In this document: positions 1-7,609 of the stretch, one piece after another
Layout: each line of letters begins with the position of its first letter
How positions within the stretch are numbered: the stretch's first letter is position 1
DNA from: Corynebacterium aurimucosum ATCC 700975
GTDB taxonomy: Bacteria > Actinomycetota > Actinomycetes > Mycobacteriales > Mycobacteriaceae
Direction: 5' to 3'
Assembly (NCBI RefSeq): GCF_000022905.1
Contig: NC_012590.1
Span: 372,001-436,000, forward strand
Length of the DNA stretch: 64,000 nucleotides
Program-made: the position numbers and the translations under genes
The notes under the pieces: generated by a model
What the model was told of the DNA's origin: nothing
Database searches by the model: none
What the model saw: only the letters and a program-made list of their open reading frames with translations

Positions 1-39
1 GAGCGCGATGGCAGCGAGGGCAATGGCGAAATACAGCAC
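1..39 (-). CDS. N-terminus of a small membrane protein (partial)
   Basis: Only the first 13 codons lie inside the window; the gene runs off the left edge. A GTG start at position 39 is preceded, 8 bases upstream, by a good GAGGAG ribosome-binding site (complement of 48-53). The visible residues are almost all hydrophobic (Leu, Tyr, Phe, Ala, Ile), which suggests a membrane segment or signal peptide at the extreme N-terminus. It lies just downstream of menB on the same strand, with 26 bases between them, and may be co-transcribed with it. The function cannot be told from this fragment. Confidence 0.55.
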   Translation of the reverse strand, partial: MLYFAIALAAIAL

Positions 40-65
40 TGTGGATTCTCCTCGAGGAATGACGG

Positions 66-1046
66 TTAGTAGTAGTACGGGAAGTCATCCCAGTTGGGCT
101 CGCGCTTTTCCAGGAAGGATTCCTTGCCCTCGACGGCTTCGTCGGTCATGTAGGCCAAGCGGGTGGCTTCTCCAGCGAAGACCTGCTGGCCCATGAGGCC
201 ATCATCGGTGAGGTTGAAGGCGAACTTGAGCATGCGCTGGGCGGTGGGGGACTTCATGTTGATTTCGCGCCCCATCTTGATGGCGGCGTCCTCCAGATCG
301 GCGTGGTCAACCACCTCGTTGACCGCACCCATCTCGTACATGCGCTGGGCATCGTAGGTGCGGCCTAAGAAGAAGATCTCGCGGGCGTACTTTTGGCCCA
401 CCATCTTGGCCAAGTAGGCCGAGCCATAGCCGGCGTCGAAGGAACCGACGTCGGCGTCGGTCTGCTTGAAGCGGGCCTCCTGGCGGGATGCAATGGTCAT
501 ATCGCACACCACGTGCAGGGAGTGCCCGCCGCCAGCAGCCCAGCCGTTAACCACGGCGATGACCACTTTGGGCATGGTGCGGATGAGGCGCTGGACCTCC
601 AGGATGTGCAGGCGGCCGCCCTCGACTTTCTCGCGGGCAGTGTCCACGGTGGATTCGTCGGCAGTTGCGTCATCATGCGCGTGCTCCGTGGCATAGCGGT
701 AGCCGGAGCGGCCGCGGATGCGCTGGTCACCGCCGGAGCAAAACGCCCAGCCGCCGTCCTTCTGGGAAGGCCCGTTGCCGGTGAGAAGTACTGTTCCTAC
801 ATCCGGCGTGCGGCGCGCGTGGTCCAGCGCGCGGTAAAGCTCATCCACCGTGTGTGGGCGAAACGCGTTGCGCACCTCGGGGCGGTCGAAGGCGATGCGG
901 ACGATGCCATCCTTGCGCTGGGGCTTTGGACCGTCACTGATGAGTCGGTGATAGGTGATATCCGTGAGATCCTCAAAGCCCTTGACGGGCTGCCAGAGCT
1001 CCGGCTTGAAAGGATTATCGGTGCTGTAGTTCTTCTGCTCGCTCAT
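66..1046 (-). CDS. menB: 1,4-dihydroxy-2-naphthoyl-CoA synthase
   Basis: MenB closes the second ring of the menaquinone head group, turning o-succinylbenzoyl-CoA into 1,4-dihydroxy-2-naphthoyl-CoA in the cytoplasm. The 326-residue protein has the crotonase fold signatures: the oxyanion-hole stretch AFCSGGDQ near residue 103, NGWAAGGGHSL near 170, and the MenB-specific DVGSFDAGYGS near 200, where the Asp and Ser are the family's active-site residues. The C-terminus ends in the typical aromatic PYYY-type tail. The reading frame continues 22 codons upstream, but those residues do not look like MenB. The ATG at 1046 fits the family length, although no strong ribosome-binding site precedes it. It is transcribed away from the other men genes at 4-14 kb, so it is probably a separate unit. 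Confidence 0.95.
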   Translation of the reverse strand: MSEQKNYSTDNPFKPELWQPVKGFEDLTDITYHRLISDGPKPQRKDGIVRIAFDRPEVRNAFRPHTVDELYRALDHARRTPDVGTVLLTGNGPSQKDGGWAFCSGGDQRIRGRSGYRYATEHAHDDATADESTVDTAREKVEGGRLHILEVQRLIRTMPKVVIAVVNGWAAGGGHSLHVVCDMTIASRQEARFKQTDADVGSFDAGYGSAYLAKMVGQKYAREIFFLGRTYDAQRMYEMGAVNEVVDHADLEDAAIKMGREINMKSPTAQRMLKFAFNLTDDGLMGQQVFAGEATRLAYMTDEAVEGKESFLEKREPNWDDFPYYY

Positions 1047-1137
1047 GGCACACCAGCTTAATTGGAAAGCGGTGCGCCGGAAGTATAGTCCCCATTCCCA
1101 ACCCTCACCCACACTCTCCGCCCAGCGCGGCGGTGAT

Positions 1138-1380
1138 AAACAATAAACAATACTGCGGGATTATCCCCGTCAATGTGCACGTGTACTCCGTACCAGCGCG
1201 GTACACCATACAGTGGGACGGAATCGAACCTCCCTGCCTTCTTGCGCTACGAAGGCGCCTGAGAAGCACTGGACTTTTCCCTGCCCAGTAAGGGTTGCGC
1301 TCGCTGCGAAGAGTGTGGGCTACCGTCGCGCGCCTGACGCGCGCGACATGACTACGTGCCGCACGAGTGCGGCACAACTA
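1138..1380 (-). ncRNA. candidate structured RNA with tRNA-like T-arm and pseudoknot
   Basis: No convincing protein is encoded between menB and the DIP1984 gene, but the minus strand folds strongly. In transcript order there are: an 8-bp hairpin (1375-1356, CUCG-type loop); a 9-bp GC hairpin (1347-1325); a possible H-type pseudoknot (CCCT 1294-1291 with AGGG 1282-1279, and ACTGGG 1289-1284 with TCCAGT 1273-1268); a 6-bp arm GCCTTC/GAAGGC (1256-1251 with 1241-1236); and a T-arm with the canonical loop TTCGATT (1228-1222) on a GG/CC base plus GGGA/TCCC. A small hairpin (1169-1156) followed by a T-rich stretch could end the transcript. No D-arm or full acceptor stem is seen, so it is not an ordinary tRNA. 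It could be a degenerate tRNA, a 3' UTR structure, or an independent RNA. The ends are estimates. Confidence 0.4.
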
Positions 1381-1390
1381 GCGGCAGTCG

Positions 1391-1852
1391 CTATTTAGTT
1401 ATCAGTTCCGTATTCCAGTTCAACTGCTGGATGCGGGTATCGAGCTCGCGGTACTGGCGGGCCAGATCATCGGCGCGCTCGCGCAACTTCGGCACGGGCA
1501 CGGTGGCCACGAACTTGATCTCCGAGCGGGAGTAGCGGTCGTGGCGCGCACCCGCGCGCTCTGCCAATCCCTGGTAGATGCGGCGCTTGCGCAGCAGTCC
1601 ATCACGCAGTGCCAGCGCCTCCATCAGCGTGATCTCATCGTCGAACGCGGTAGCCGTGTTCGTAGCGTTGATCGCGATGACGAGCTCATCGATGCGCTTA
1701 GTCACGCCCTCGAGCTCACGGAGGAGATCCGTCGGGTTCTCATCCGGTTCATCGCCTTCCTGAATGCGGACGGTTGCCGCGAGTCGGTCACTCAGCGAGT
1801 TGAGGCGCTCCTGCGCCTGGGCGCGCTCGGCCAAGGCTTCAGCAAGTAGCAT
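1391..1852 (-). CDS. DIP1984-family coiled-coil protein
   Basis: This 153-residue protein matches, by recognition of its sequence pattern, the DIP1984 family (named after a C. diphtheriae protein), whose function is unknown to me. It is highly charged and predicted almost wholly helical: an N-terminal helix rich in Ala, Glu and Arg, a DELxxxINATNTATAF stretch near residues 54-70, and a basic central segment (LRDGLLRKRRIYQGL) near 83-97. There is no signal peptide or membrane segment, so it should be cytosolic. The start is well supported by AAAGGAGG four bases before the ATG. Its stop codon is followed at once by the folded RNA candidate on the same strand, which raises the possibility of a protein-RNA pair. 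Confidence 0.85.
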   Translation of the reverse strand: MLLAEALAERAQAQERLNSLSDRLAATVRIQEGDEPDENPTDLLRELEGVTKRIDELVIAINATNTATAFDDEITLMEALALRDGLLRKRRIYQGLAERAGARHDRYSRSEIKFVATVPVPKLRERADDLARQYRELDTRIQQLNWNTELITK

Positions 1853-1949
1853 GGTTCCTCCTTTAACCCTTAATGGGATTGATTGTCTGGGTAATTGTAC
1901 GGCAGACAGGAGGCTTCGCAGTGCGGTCGTGACGGTTTTAACAAATAGT

Positions 1950-1975
1950 GCCCCAAAACTTCGATGATCTGGGGC
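1950..1975. terminator. weak hairpin between lipoprotein and DIP1984 genes
   Basis: GCCCCA at 1950-1955 can pair with TGGGGC at 1970-1975. On the minus strand it lies about 40 bases after the lipoprotein stop and is followed by ACTATTTGTT, a poor uridine tract. It may act as a weak terminator for that gene. Confidence 0.35.
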
Positions 1976-2013
1976 CTTATTTGATCGTTGTGTACGTCAT
2001 GTTCGGTTTCTCG

Positions 2014-2616
2014 CTAAGGCTGGCCTTCGGTAGAAAGCCGGTTGGTCCACGTCTGGCTATTGGCCTCTTCAAAGCTGGCGTAGACAGAGTTGTCGCCGTC
2101 GATGCCGCAGTAGAAAGTTCGAGTGTCAGAGCCCATGGCGCAATACAGGTCGTAGGTTTGTTTGGTCGCTGGGCTCGCTGCAGAAATGTGGGTGTTGTAG
2201 GAGCCATTCACGGTGGAGCTGCGCTGCGACCAGGTGAAGGTGTGCTTGATGGCCTCATCAAACATAGCGGCGGCGAACTCACAGGAGGTGTTTTCTCCTG
2301 CGTGGATCTTGTCTCCTTGATTGGTATAGCCGCATGCACCGCCGACTTGCCCGACGTTGATGTTGTGGCCGCCCGGGTTGGGGTTGGCGTTGTCGTCCGT
2401 GGCGGGGGTGTCGCTCGGGGCATCGTTAAGAGTCGGCGCGGGGCCGCTGTCCTCGGCGGCCTCGGAGGTGGAGGCAGTCACTGAGGCCGCAACGGAGGTT
2501 AATTGGCTGTCGGCAGAAGCCTCACTAGCAGGTGTAGAGGAGTCAGAAGTATCGCCGCAGGCGCTCAATGCAATTCCGGCGGCAACGAGAAAAGAGAGAG
2601 TAGAGAATTTTCGCAT
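2014..2616 (-). CDS. secreted lipoprotein of unknown function
   Basis: The 200-residue product starts with a lipoprotein signal: positive MRK, a hydrophobic stretch, then the lipobox ALSAC with the lipid-bearing cysteine at residue 20. A Ser/Thr/Ala/Pro-rich linker of about 60 residues follows, as is usual for proteins that reach out from the membrane. The C-terminal domain has four cysteines (GACGY, TSCEF, LYC, FYC), which suggests two disulfides in an exported domain of the kind common in actinobacterial envelope proteins. No named family is recognised. The ATG at 2616 is chosen because it puts the signal peptide at the N-terminus; eight in-frame codons upstream are less likely to be used. 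It follows dcuC on the same strand. Confidence 0.8.
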   Translation of the reverse strand: MRKFSTLSFLVAAGIALSACGDTSDSSTPASEASADSQLTSVAASVTASTSEAAEDSGPAPTLNDAPSDTPATDDNANPNPGGHNINVGQVGGACGYTNQGDKIHAGENTSCEFAAAMFDEAIKHTFTWSQRSSTVNGSYNTHISAASPATKQTYDLYCAMGSDTRTFYCGIDGDNSVYASFEEANSQTWTNRLSTEGQP

Positions 2617-2628
2617 GAGTTGTAGCCT

Positions 2629-2659
2629 AGCGCCCCGCATGGTGGTTTAAGGGGGCGCT
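2629..2659. terminator. hairpin downstream of dcuC
   Basis: AGCGCCCC (2629-2636) pairs perfectly with GGGGCGCT (2652-2659). It lies just after the dcuC stop on the minus strand and just before the lipoprotein start. No uridine run follows on either strand, so termination would be inefficient. Confidence 0.35.
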
Positions 2660-2679
2660 GAGGCCATAGACGGGGAGTG

Positions 2680-4089
2680 CTACCCAATAAACATGAACGC
2701 AAACAGCGTGTTGAGCACCGTCGCCACGATCATGGGCACGGAGGTGCGCTTGACCAGTTGGATGGGGTTGACCTTGATAGCGCCGGAGACAATGAGCACC
2801 GCGGCGTTGACCGGGGAGACCTGGCGCATCAGGTTGGAGGTACCCCAGATGGCGGTGAGCATCTGCGGGGCGTGGATGGAGGTCTGCGAAGCCAGGTTGG
2901 GCACCACCTCAGAGAAGGCGAAGTAGGGCGCGGTACCGGAACCGGTGAGTGCGGCCATCGCGGCGGTGGCAGCGACGAAGACGAGGACGATGAGGACGGC
3001 GGCGCCGGAGGAGCCCTCGGCGGCGTCGATGAGCATGTCGATGACACCCATCTGCGTAATACCCTCCACCAGGACAGCAGCAGCCACCAGCAGGGCCACG
3101 ACGCCCGCAGCACCTTCGCCCATGCCCTTGAAGAAGCTGGAGATGGAATCCACAGCACCGGTGACGGTGCGCTTGCGGATGGACTCGATGATCATCGCGA
3201 TGAAGAGGGAGACCACGGTGACCGGCAGAATGCCACCTTCGAAGGGGATGACACCCATCTGCTTGAGGATGGCGGAGACAATGATGAGTAGCAGTGGCAT
3301 GAGCGGAAGCACAGCGTAGTAGCCCGGCAGGGAGGCGGCGCGGGCGATGGCTTCCTTAGTTGCCTCATCACTCATCGAATCGGCGGTGACCTCACCGGAG
3401 CTTTCGGCCTTGCGGGCATCCACCTTATCGCAGTGGCGCTGCCACCACATGTGGACGAAGGCGGTGATGAGCAGCGTGGGAACCGTGGCGTGGGCGACAG
3501 CACCGTAGACGAATTCAGTCGGCGTCATGTTGGTCAGATCAGCGCCCTGGATGAGGCCGGCCTCCAGTGGGGTGGGAACGATGGTGGAGGAGGTCACGAC
3601 GATGGCGCCCACAGTCAGCGGTGTCAGGCCCGCAGCGATGAGCGCTGGCAGGAGTGTGGCCACGAGCAATAGGGAAAGCGCTGCGGCCGAGGGGATCACC
3701 AACGAGAGCAGCGTGCCCAGGATGAAGCCCACTGGGACCAGCCAGTAGGAGCCTTTGAAGCGCTTGAGCGGTGAGGAGAGCACCACGACCGTCTTGGCAT
3801 CAGCACCAATGTGCCGCATATAGGACACGAAGCCAAAGAGCACCATAATCGCCATGCCGATGCCGGAGAAGCGTGCTTTGAATAGCGCGTCCACGACAAG
3901 CAGCTGATCGTAGAAGGCATTACCGGTGGCTTCGATTTCGGTGGTGCGGAAATCTGCGCGCCCGGTGAGGGCGGCGAGCATGAGCAGGATGACGCCAACG
4001 GCAAAGATGGAGGCCGCGGCGTGGACTTTCTTATAGATGAGGTAGACAACTGCGGCGATGGCCAGCAGTGCGATGAGAAGGTAAAGCAT
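2680..4089 (-). CDS. dcuC: DcuC-family C4-dicarboxylate carrier
   Basis: A 469-residue, very hydrophobic integral membrane protein with about twelve predicted transmembrane helices. The pattern fits the DcuC / C4-dicarboxylate anaerobic carrier family, secondary transporters that exchange or export dicarboxylates such as succinate and fumarate. Typical features are the long N-terminal helix, the GFVSYMRHIGAD-type loop near residue 88, the Pro- and Thr-rich STIVPTPLEAG re-entrant-like segment near 170, and a charged cytoplasmic loop of about 40 residues in the middle. The ATG at 4089 has AAGGA eight bases upstream. It is divergent from menC, and the 90-base gap must carry both promoters. The substrate is inferred from the family and has no support from neighbours. 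Confidence 0.75.
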   Translation of the reverse strand: MLYLLIALLAIAAVVYLIYKKVHAAASIFAVGVILLMLAALTGRADFRTTEIEATGNAFYDQLLVVDALFKARFSGIGMAIMVLFGFVSYMRHIGADAKTVVVLSSPLKRFKGSYWLVPVGFILGTLLSLVIPSAAALSLLLVATLLPALIAAGLTPLTVGAIVVTSSTIVPTPLEAGLIQGADLTNMTPTEFVYGAVAHATVPTLLITAFVHMWWQRHCDKVDARKAESSGEVTADSMSDEATKEAIARAASLPGYYAVLPLMPLLLIIVSAILKQMGVIPFEGGILPVTVVSLFIAMIIESIRKRTVTGAVDSISSFFKGMGEGAAGVVALLVAAAVLVEGITQMGVIDMLIDAAEGSSGAAVLIVLVFVAATAAMAALTGSGTAPYFAFSEVVPNLASQTSIHAPQMLTAIWGTSNLMRQVSPVNAAVLIVSGAIKVNPIQLVKRTSVPMIVATVLNTLFAFMFIG

Positions 4090-4179
4090 CTGAGGATCCT
4101 TCTTCTGGTTATATCCACTTACTGTTATAAGGTAACACCGGCTATGACAGGTGTCGCGCTCAACCCCCCCACACGTACG

Positions 4180-5199
4180 ATGAACCTCATGCACATTGAT
4201 GACGTCCTTGACCGCGCCCACGTGGTCTCCCTTCCACTCGCCGTGAAGTTCCGTGGCATTACGACCCGGGAAGCATTGCTTATCGATGGCCCCGCGGGCT
4301 GGGGTGAGTTCGCCCCCTTCCTGGAGTACGGGGCGGAGGAATCCGCCCGCTGGCTCGCCGCCGGCCTGGAGGCCGCCTACGAAGGCTTCCCGGAACCCGT
4401 ACGCGAGTGGGTAGAAGTCAACGGCACCATCCCCGCGGTCCCCGCAGAGCAGGTCCCGGAGGTCATGGAACGCTACCCCGGTTGCCGCACCTTCAAGATC
4501 AAGGTGGCGGAGAAGGGACAGACCCTAGAGGACGACATCGCGCGCGTTCACGCCGTCCGTTCCCACATCGAAGCCCAGGGCCGCGTGCCGGTCCTGCGCG
4601 TCGACGCCAACTGTGGCTGGAGCGTCGAGGAAGCCGTCACCGCGGCCAAGGAGCTCATGCCGCTGGACTATATGGAGCAGCCGTGCCAGACCGTCGAGGA
4701 ACTCAAGGAAGTGCGCACCCAGCTCATGCGCGCTGGGATTTTCGTGCGCGTGGCGGCAGACGAGTCCATCCGCAAGGCCAGCGACCCTTACCGGGTGGCG
4801 GAATTGCAGGCGGCGGATGTCGCCGTGGTCAAGCCCGCGCCGCTGGGTGGTGTGCGCAAGGTGCTCGAGGTGGCTTCCCATCTGCGCGAGCGCCACATGG
4901 ACATCACGGTGGCCTCCGCCCTGGATACCTCGGTGGGAATCTCCATGGGGCTTGCCGCCGTGGCCGCCTTGCCGCAGATCTATGACGACGAAGACATCGA
5001 CGTCACCCCGGCCGCCGCGGGCCTGGCCACCGGTTCGCTGTTCCTTGAGGATGTCACGGCACCGCGCGAGCTTGTCGACGGTCACCTGCGCGCCGAAGCC
5101 CTTGCCCCCGACCCGGATCGCCTCAGCGCGCTCGCCGCGCCGGGCGAGCGCCGCGAGTGGTGGTTTGAGCGCGTGCGCCAGTGCTGGCCGCACCTTTAA
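4180..5199 (+). CDS. menC: o-succinylbenzoate synthase
   Basis: MenC dehydrates SHCHC to o-succinylbenzoate, the step after MenD and MenH in menaquinone synthesis. The protein (339 residues from 4180; an in-frame ATG at 4189 is also possible) belongs to the enolase superfamily. Visible landmarks are the KIKV motif (first catalytic Lys pair) near residue 108, the metal ligands in VLRVDANCGW (Asp), DYMEQPC (Glu) and ADES (Asp), and the second catalytic Lys in VVKPAPLGG near 219. The open frame extends upstream to 4021, but those codons overlap the dcuC start region and do not resemble MenC. It begins a plus-strand series that continues with the UvrA-like gene. Confidence 0.93.
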   Translation: MNLMHIDDVLDRAHVVSLPLAVKFRGITTREALLIDGPAGWGEFAPFLEYGAEESARWLAAGLEAAYEGFPEPVREWVEVNGTIPAVPAEQVPEVMERYPGCRTFKIKVAEKGQTLEDDIARVHAVRSHIEAQGRVPVLRVDANCGWSVEEAVTAAKELMPLDYMEQPCQTVEELKEVRTQLMRAGIFVRVAADESIRKASDPYRVAELQAADVAVVKPAPLGGVRKVLEVASHLRERHMDITVASALDTSVGISMGLAAVAALPQIYDDEDIDVTPAAAGLATGSLFLEDVTAPRELVDGHLRAEALAPDPDRLSALAAPGERREWWFERVRQCWPHL

Positions 5200-5247
5200 A
5201 AGCACAGCTCACGGTCCATGTCCGGAGGTCAGCGTAGGCTGGCGGGC

Positions 5248-7599
5248 ATGACGATTTCCGTGAGAGACGCGCACCTGCACAACCTTCGCAACGTGGATGT
5301 GGACCTTCCACGCGGCCAGCTCGTGGCCGTGACGGGGGTGTCCGGTTCCGGCAAGTCCTCGCTGGCCTTCGGCACCATTCATGGCGAAGGCCAGCGCCGC
5401 TACCTGGAATCCGTCGCGCCCTTTGCTCGACGCCTCATCGCTTCAGCGGTGGACCCGCAGGTCGGCCGCATCGAGGGGCTGCCGCCGACGGTGGCGTTGC
5501 AGCAGTCGGCGTCGGCAAGCAGCGCGCGCTCCACCGTGGGCACGATCTCCGCCATGTCTAACTCCGTGCGCCTTCTTTACTCGCGCTGCGGTGACAACCC
5601 GGAGGGCCTGTACTCCGATTCCTTCTCCCCGAATACCCCAGAAGGCATGTGCCCGGAGTGCCAGGGCACCGGCGTGGTCCACGAACCCACGGAGGCCTCC
5701 ATGGTGCCGGACCCCAGTCTGAGCATTGAGGAAGGCGCGATTGCTGCGTGGCCCGGAGCCTGGGCGGGCAAGAACTTCCACGACATTCTGCAAGAACTGG
5801 GCTATGACTTGGATTCACCGTGGGAGGATTTGCCGAAGAAAGACCGCGAATGGATACTCTTCACCGAGGAGCGCCCAGTGGTAACCGTCAAGCCGCGCCG
5901 CGGGGCGGATCAGATCCAGCGCAATTACGAGGGCACGTGGCGCTCCGTGGCCAGCTACCTGACCAAGACCTATGCGGAGACGAAGTCGGATACACTCCGC
6001 GCCCGCGTCTTGAGTTTCATGGAAACCCGCCGCTGCGATACCTGTCAGGGGCGCCGGCTGACGGCGAAGGCGCTCAAGGTCACCTACGCCGGGCTGCCTA
6101 TCGACGAATTCAATGCCCTCCCGCTCAGCGAGGCCTACGAGCTGCTTAACGGCCAAAGCCCACAGCCGAATGATGCCGAAGACCTGCTCCTCAAGGCCCT
6201 CCTTCCGGCCTTTGAATCCGCACTGGAACTCGGCCTGGGGCACCTCAGCCTGGATAGGCCGACGGACACGCTCTCGGGTGGTGAGGTGCAGCGCCTGCGC
6301 CTGGCTGCGCAGCTGCGCTCCGGACTCTATGGCGTGACCTATGTTCTGGATGAGCCTTCTGCAGGCCTGCATCCGGTGGAGAGGGGCGCGGTGCTCGATG
6401 TGTGCCGTCGCTTCATCGCGGAGGGCAACTCGGTGCTGCTGGTGGAGCATGACATGGAACTGGTCAAGCAGGCCGATTGGCTCGTAGATGTCGGCCCGCT
6501 CGCCGGTGAGCGCGGCGGCCAGGTGGTGTACTCGGGCCCTGTCGCCGATTACATAGAGGCAGCAGACTCCGCCGATACTCCCACCGCGCGTGCCTTGGCT
6601 CGCCCCCGCCCCACGCCCAAGGCCGATGCGCGCCCGGCGCACGGGGAAATCCCGCTGCGGCAGGTGCACTCGCACACCATCGATGGCCTTGACGTGGACT
6701 TCGGGCTGGGCCAGTTCACGGCGATTACCGGGCTCTCGGGTTCTGGCAAATCCACGTTGCTGGCCGCACTCCATGACATGCTCACGGGCCCGGTGTGCCC
6801 GGAGCAGGTCAAGCGTGTGGTCTCCATTACCCAAAAGCCGATCGGCCGAACCCCACGCTCCACGGTGGCGACGTACACCAATCTCTTCGACAACGTGCGC
6901 AAGCTCTTCGCCGCCACCCCGGAGGCCAAGAAGAAGAAATGGACGGTCTCGCGCTTTTCCTACAACGTCAAGCAAAGCCAGTGCCATACCTGCGGCGGTG
7001 CCGGCCAGATTGAAGTCGAGCTGGTCTTCCTGCCCGGCTCCTATACCCAGTGCCCGGACTGCCAGGGGCAGCGCTATAACGATGACACCTTGTCCATCCG
7101 CTGGCAGGGCCGGACCATCGCGGACATTCTCGACCTCACGGTGGAAGAAGCCCTGGAAGTCTTTGCGGATGAAGCACCGATTCTCCACGCGCTGCAAACC
7201 CTGGAAGCGGTAGGTCTGGGTTACCTGCGCCTAGGCCAGGGTGCACCGGAGCTTTCCGGTGGTGAGGCGCAGCGCATCAAGCTCGCCACGGAACTTCAGC
7301 GCTCCCGCAACTCGCGCCGGGGCCATACCGTCTACCTGCTGGATGAGCCCACCGTGGGCCTGCACCCGGCCGATATTGACCTGCTCATTACTGAGCTGCA
7401 CTCGCTGGTGGATGCCTCGCATAGCGTCGTGGTGGCGGACCACGATCGTCACCTCATCGCTGGCGCTGACCGCGTCATCGAGATGGGCCCGGGCTCAGGC
7501 GTGGAGGGCGGACAGATCGTGGCGGATGGTACACCGGCTCAGGTTGCGGCGGGTGAGACGCCCACCGGCCGGGTGCTAAGTGGCGCGGGTGCACGATAA
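5248..7599 (+). CDS. UvrA-like ABC ATPase lacking the UvrB-binding domain
   Basis: At 783 residues this is clearly shorter than housekeeping UvrA (about 950). Both ATPase halves are complete: Walker A GVSGSGKSS (Lys36) and signature LSGGEVQRL near 341; second Walker A GLSGSGKST near 495, signature LSGGEAQRI near 670 and Walker B VYLLDEPT near 695. Zinc-module cysteine pairs appear as CPEC (about 132), CDTC (about 260), CHTC (about 578) and CPDC (about 602). The sequence passes straight from RLLYSR (about 110) to the SFSPNTPEGMCPEC stretch, so the roughly 115-residue UvrB-interacting domain is absent. This matches the UvrA2/DrrC-type paralogues linked to drug or DNA-adduct tolerance rather than classical excision repair. 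The ATG at 5248 is chosen from homology; the SD is weak. Confidence 0.88.
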   Translation: MTISVRDAHLHNLRNVDVDLPRGQLVAVTGVSGSGKSSLAFGTIHGEGQRRYLESVAPFARRLIASAVDPQVGRIEGLPPTVALQQSASASSARSTVGTISAMSNSVRLLYSRCGDNPEGLYSDSFSPNTPEGMCPECQGTGVVHEPTEASMVPDPSLSIEEGAIAAWPGAWAGKNFHDILQELGYDLDSPWEDLPKKDREWILFTEERPVVTVKPRRGADQIQRNYEGTWRSVASYLTKTYAETKSDTLRARVLSFMETRRCDTCQGRRLTAKALKVTYAGLPIDEFNALPLSEAYELLNGQSPQPNDAEDLLLKALLPAFESALELGLGHLSLDRPTDTLSGGEVQRLRLAAQLRSGLYGVTYVLDEPSAGLHPVERGAVLDVCRRFIAEGNSVLLVEHDMELVKQADWLVDVGPLAGERGGQVVYSGPVADYIEAADSADTPTARALARPRPTPKADARPAHGEIPLRQVHSHTIDGLDVDFGLGQFTAITGLSGSGKSTLLAALHDMLTGPVCPEQVKRVVSITQKPIGRTPRSTVATYTNLFDNVRKLFAATPEAKKKKWTVSRFSYNVKQSQCHTCGGAGQIEVELVFLPGSYTQCPDCQGQRYNDDTLSIRWQGRTIADILDLTVEEALEVFADEAPILHALQTLEAVGLGYLRLGQGAPELSGGEAQRIKLATELQRSRNSRRGHTVYLLDEPTVGLHPADIDLLITELHSLVDASHSVVVADHDRHLIAGADRVIEMGPGSGVEGGQIVADGTPAQVAAGETPTGRVLSGAGAR

Positions 7600-7609
7600 G
7601 GTAAATCCC

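Noticed and set aside
1105..1377. Open frames on both strands between menB and the DIP1984 gene
   Set aside because: They are Arg-rich, have no ribosome-binding site and cross perfect hairpins; the RNA structure explains the sequence better.
1138..1380. tmRNA (ssrA)
   Set aside because: A pseudoknot and T-arm are present, but no 5'-3' acceptor pairing and no tag-peptide frame ending in the usual Ala-Ala were found.
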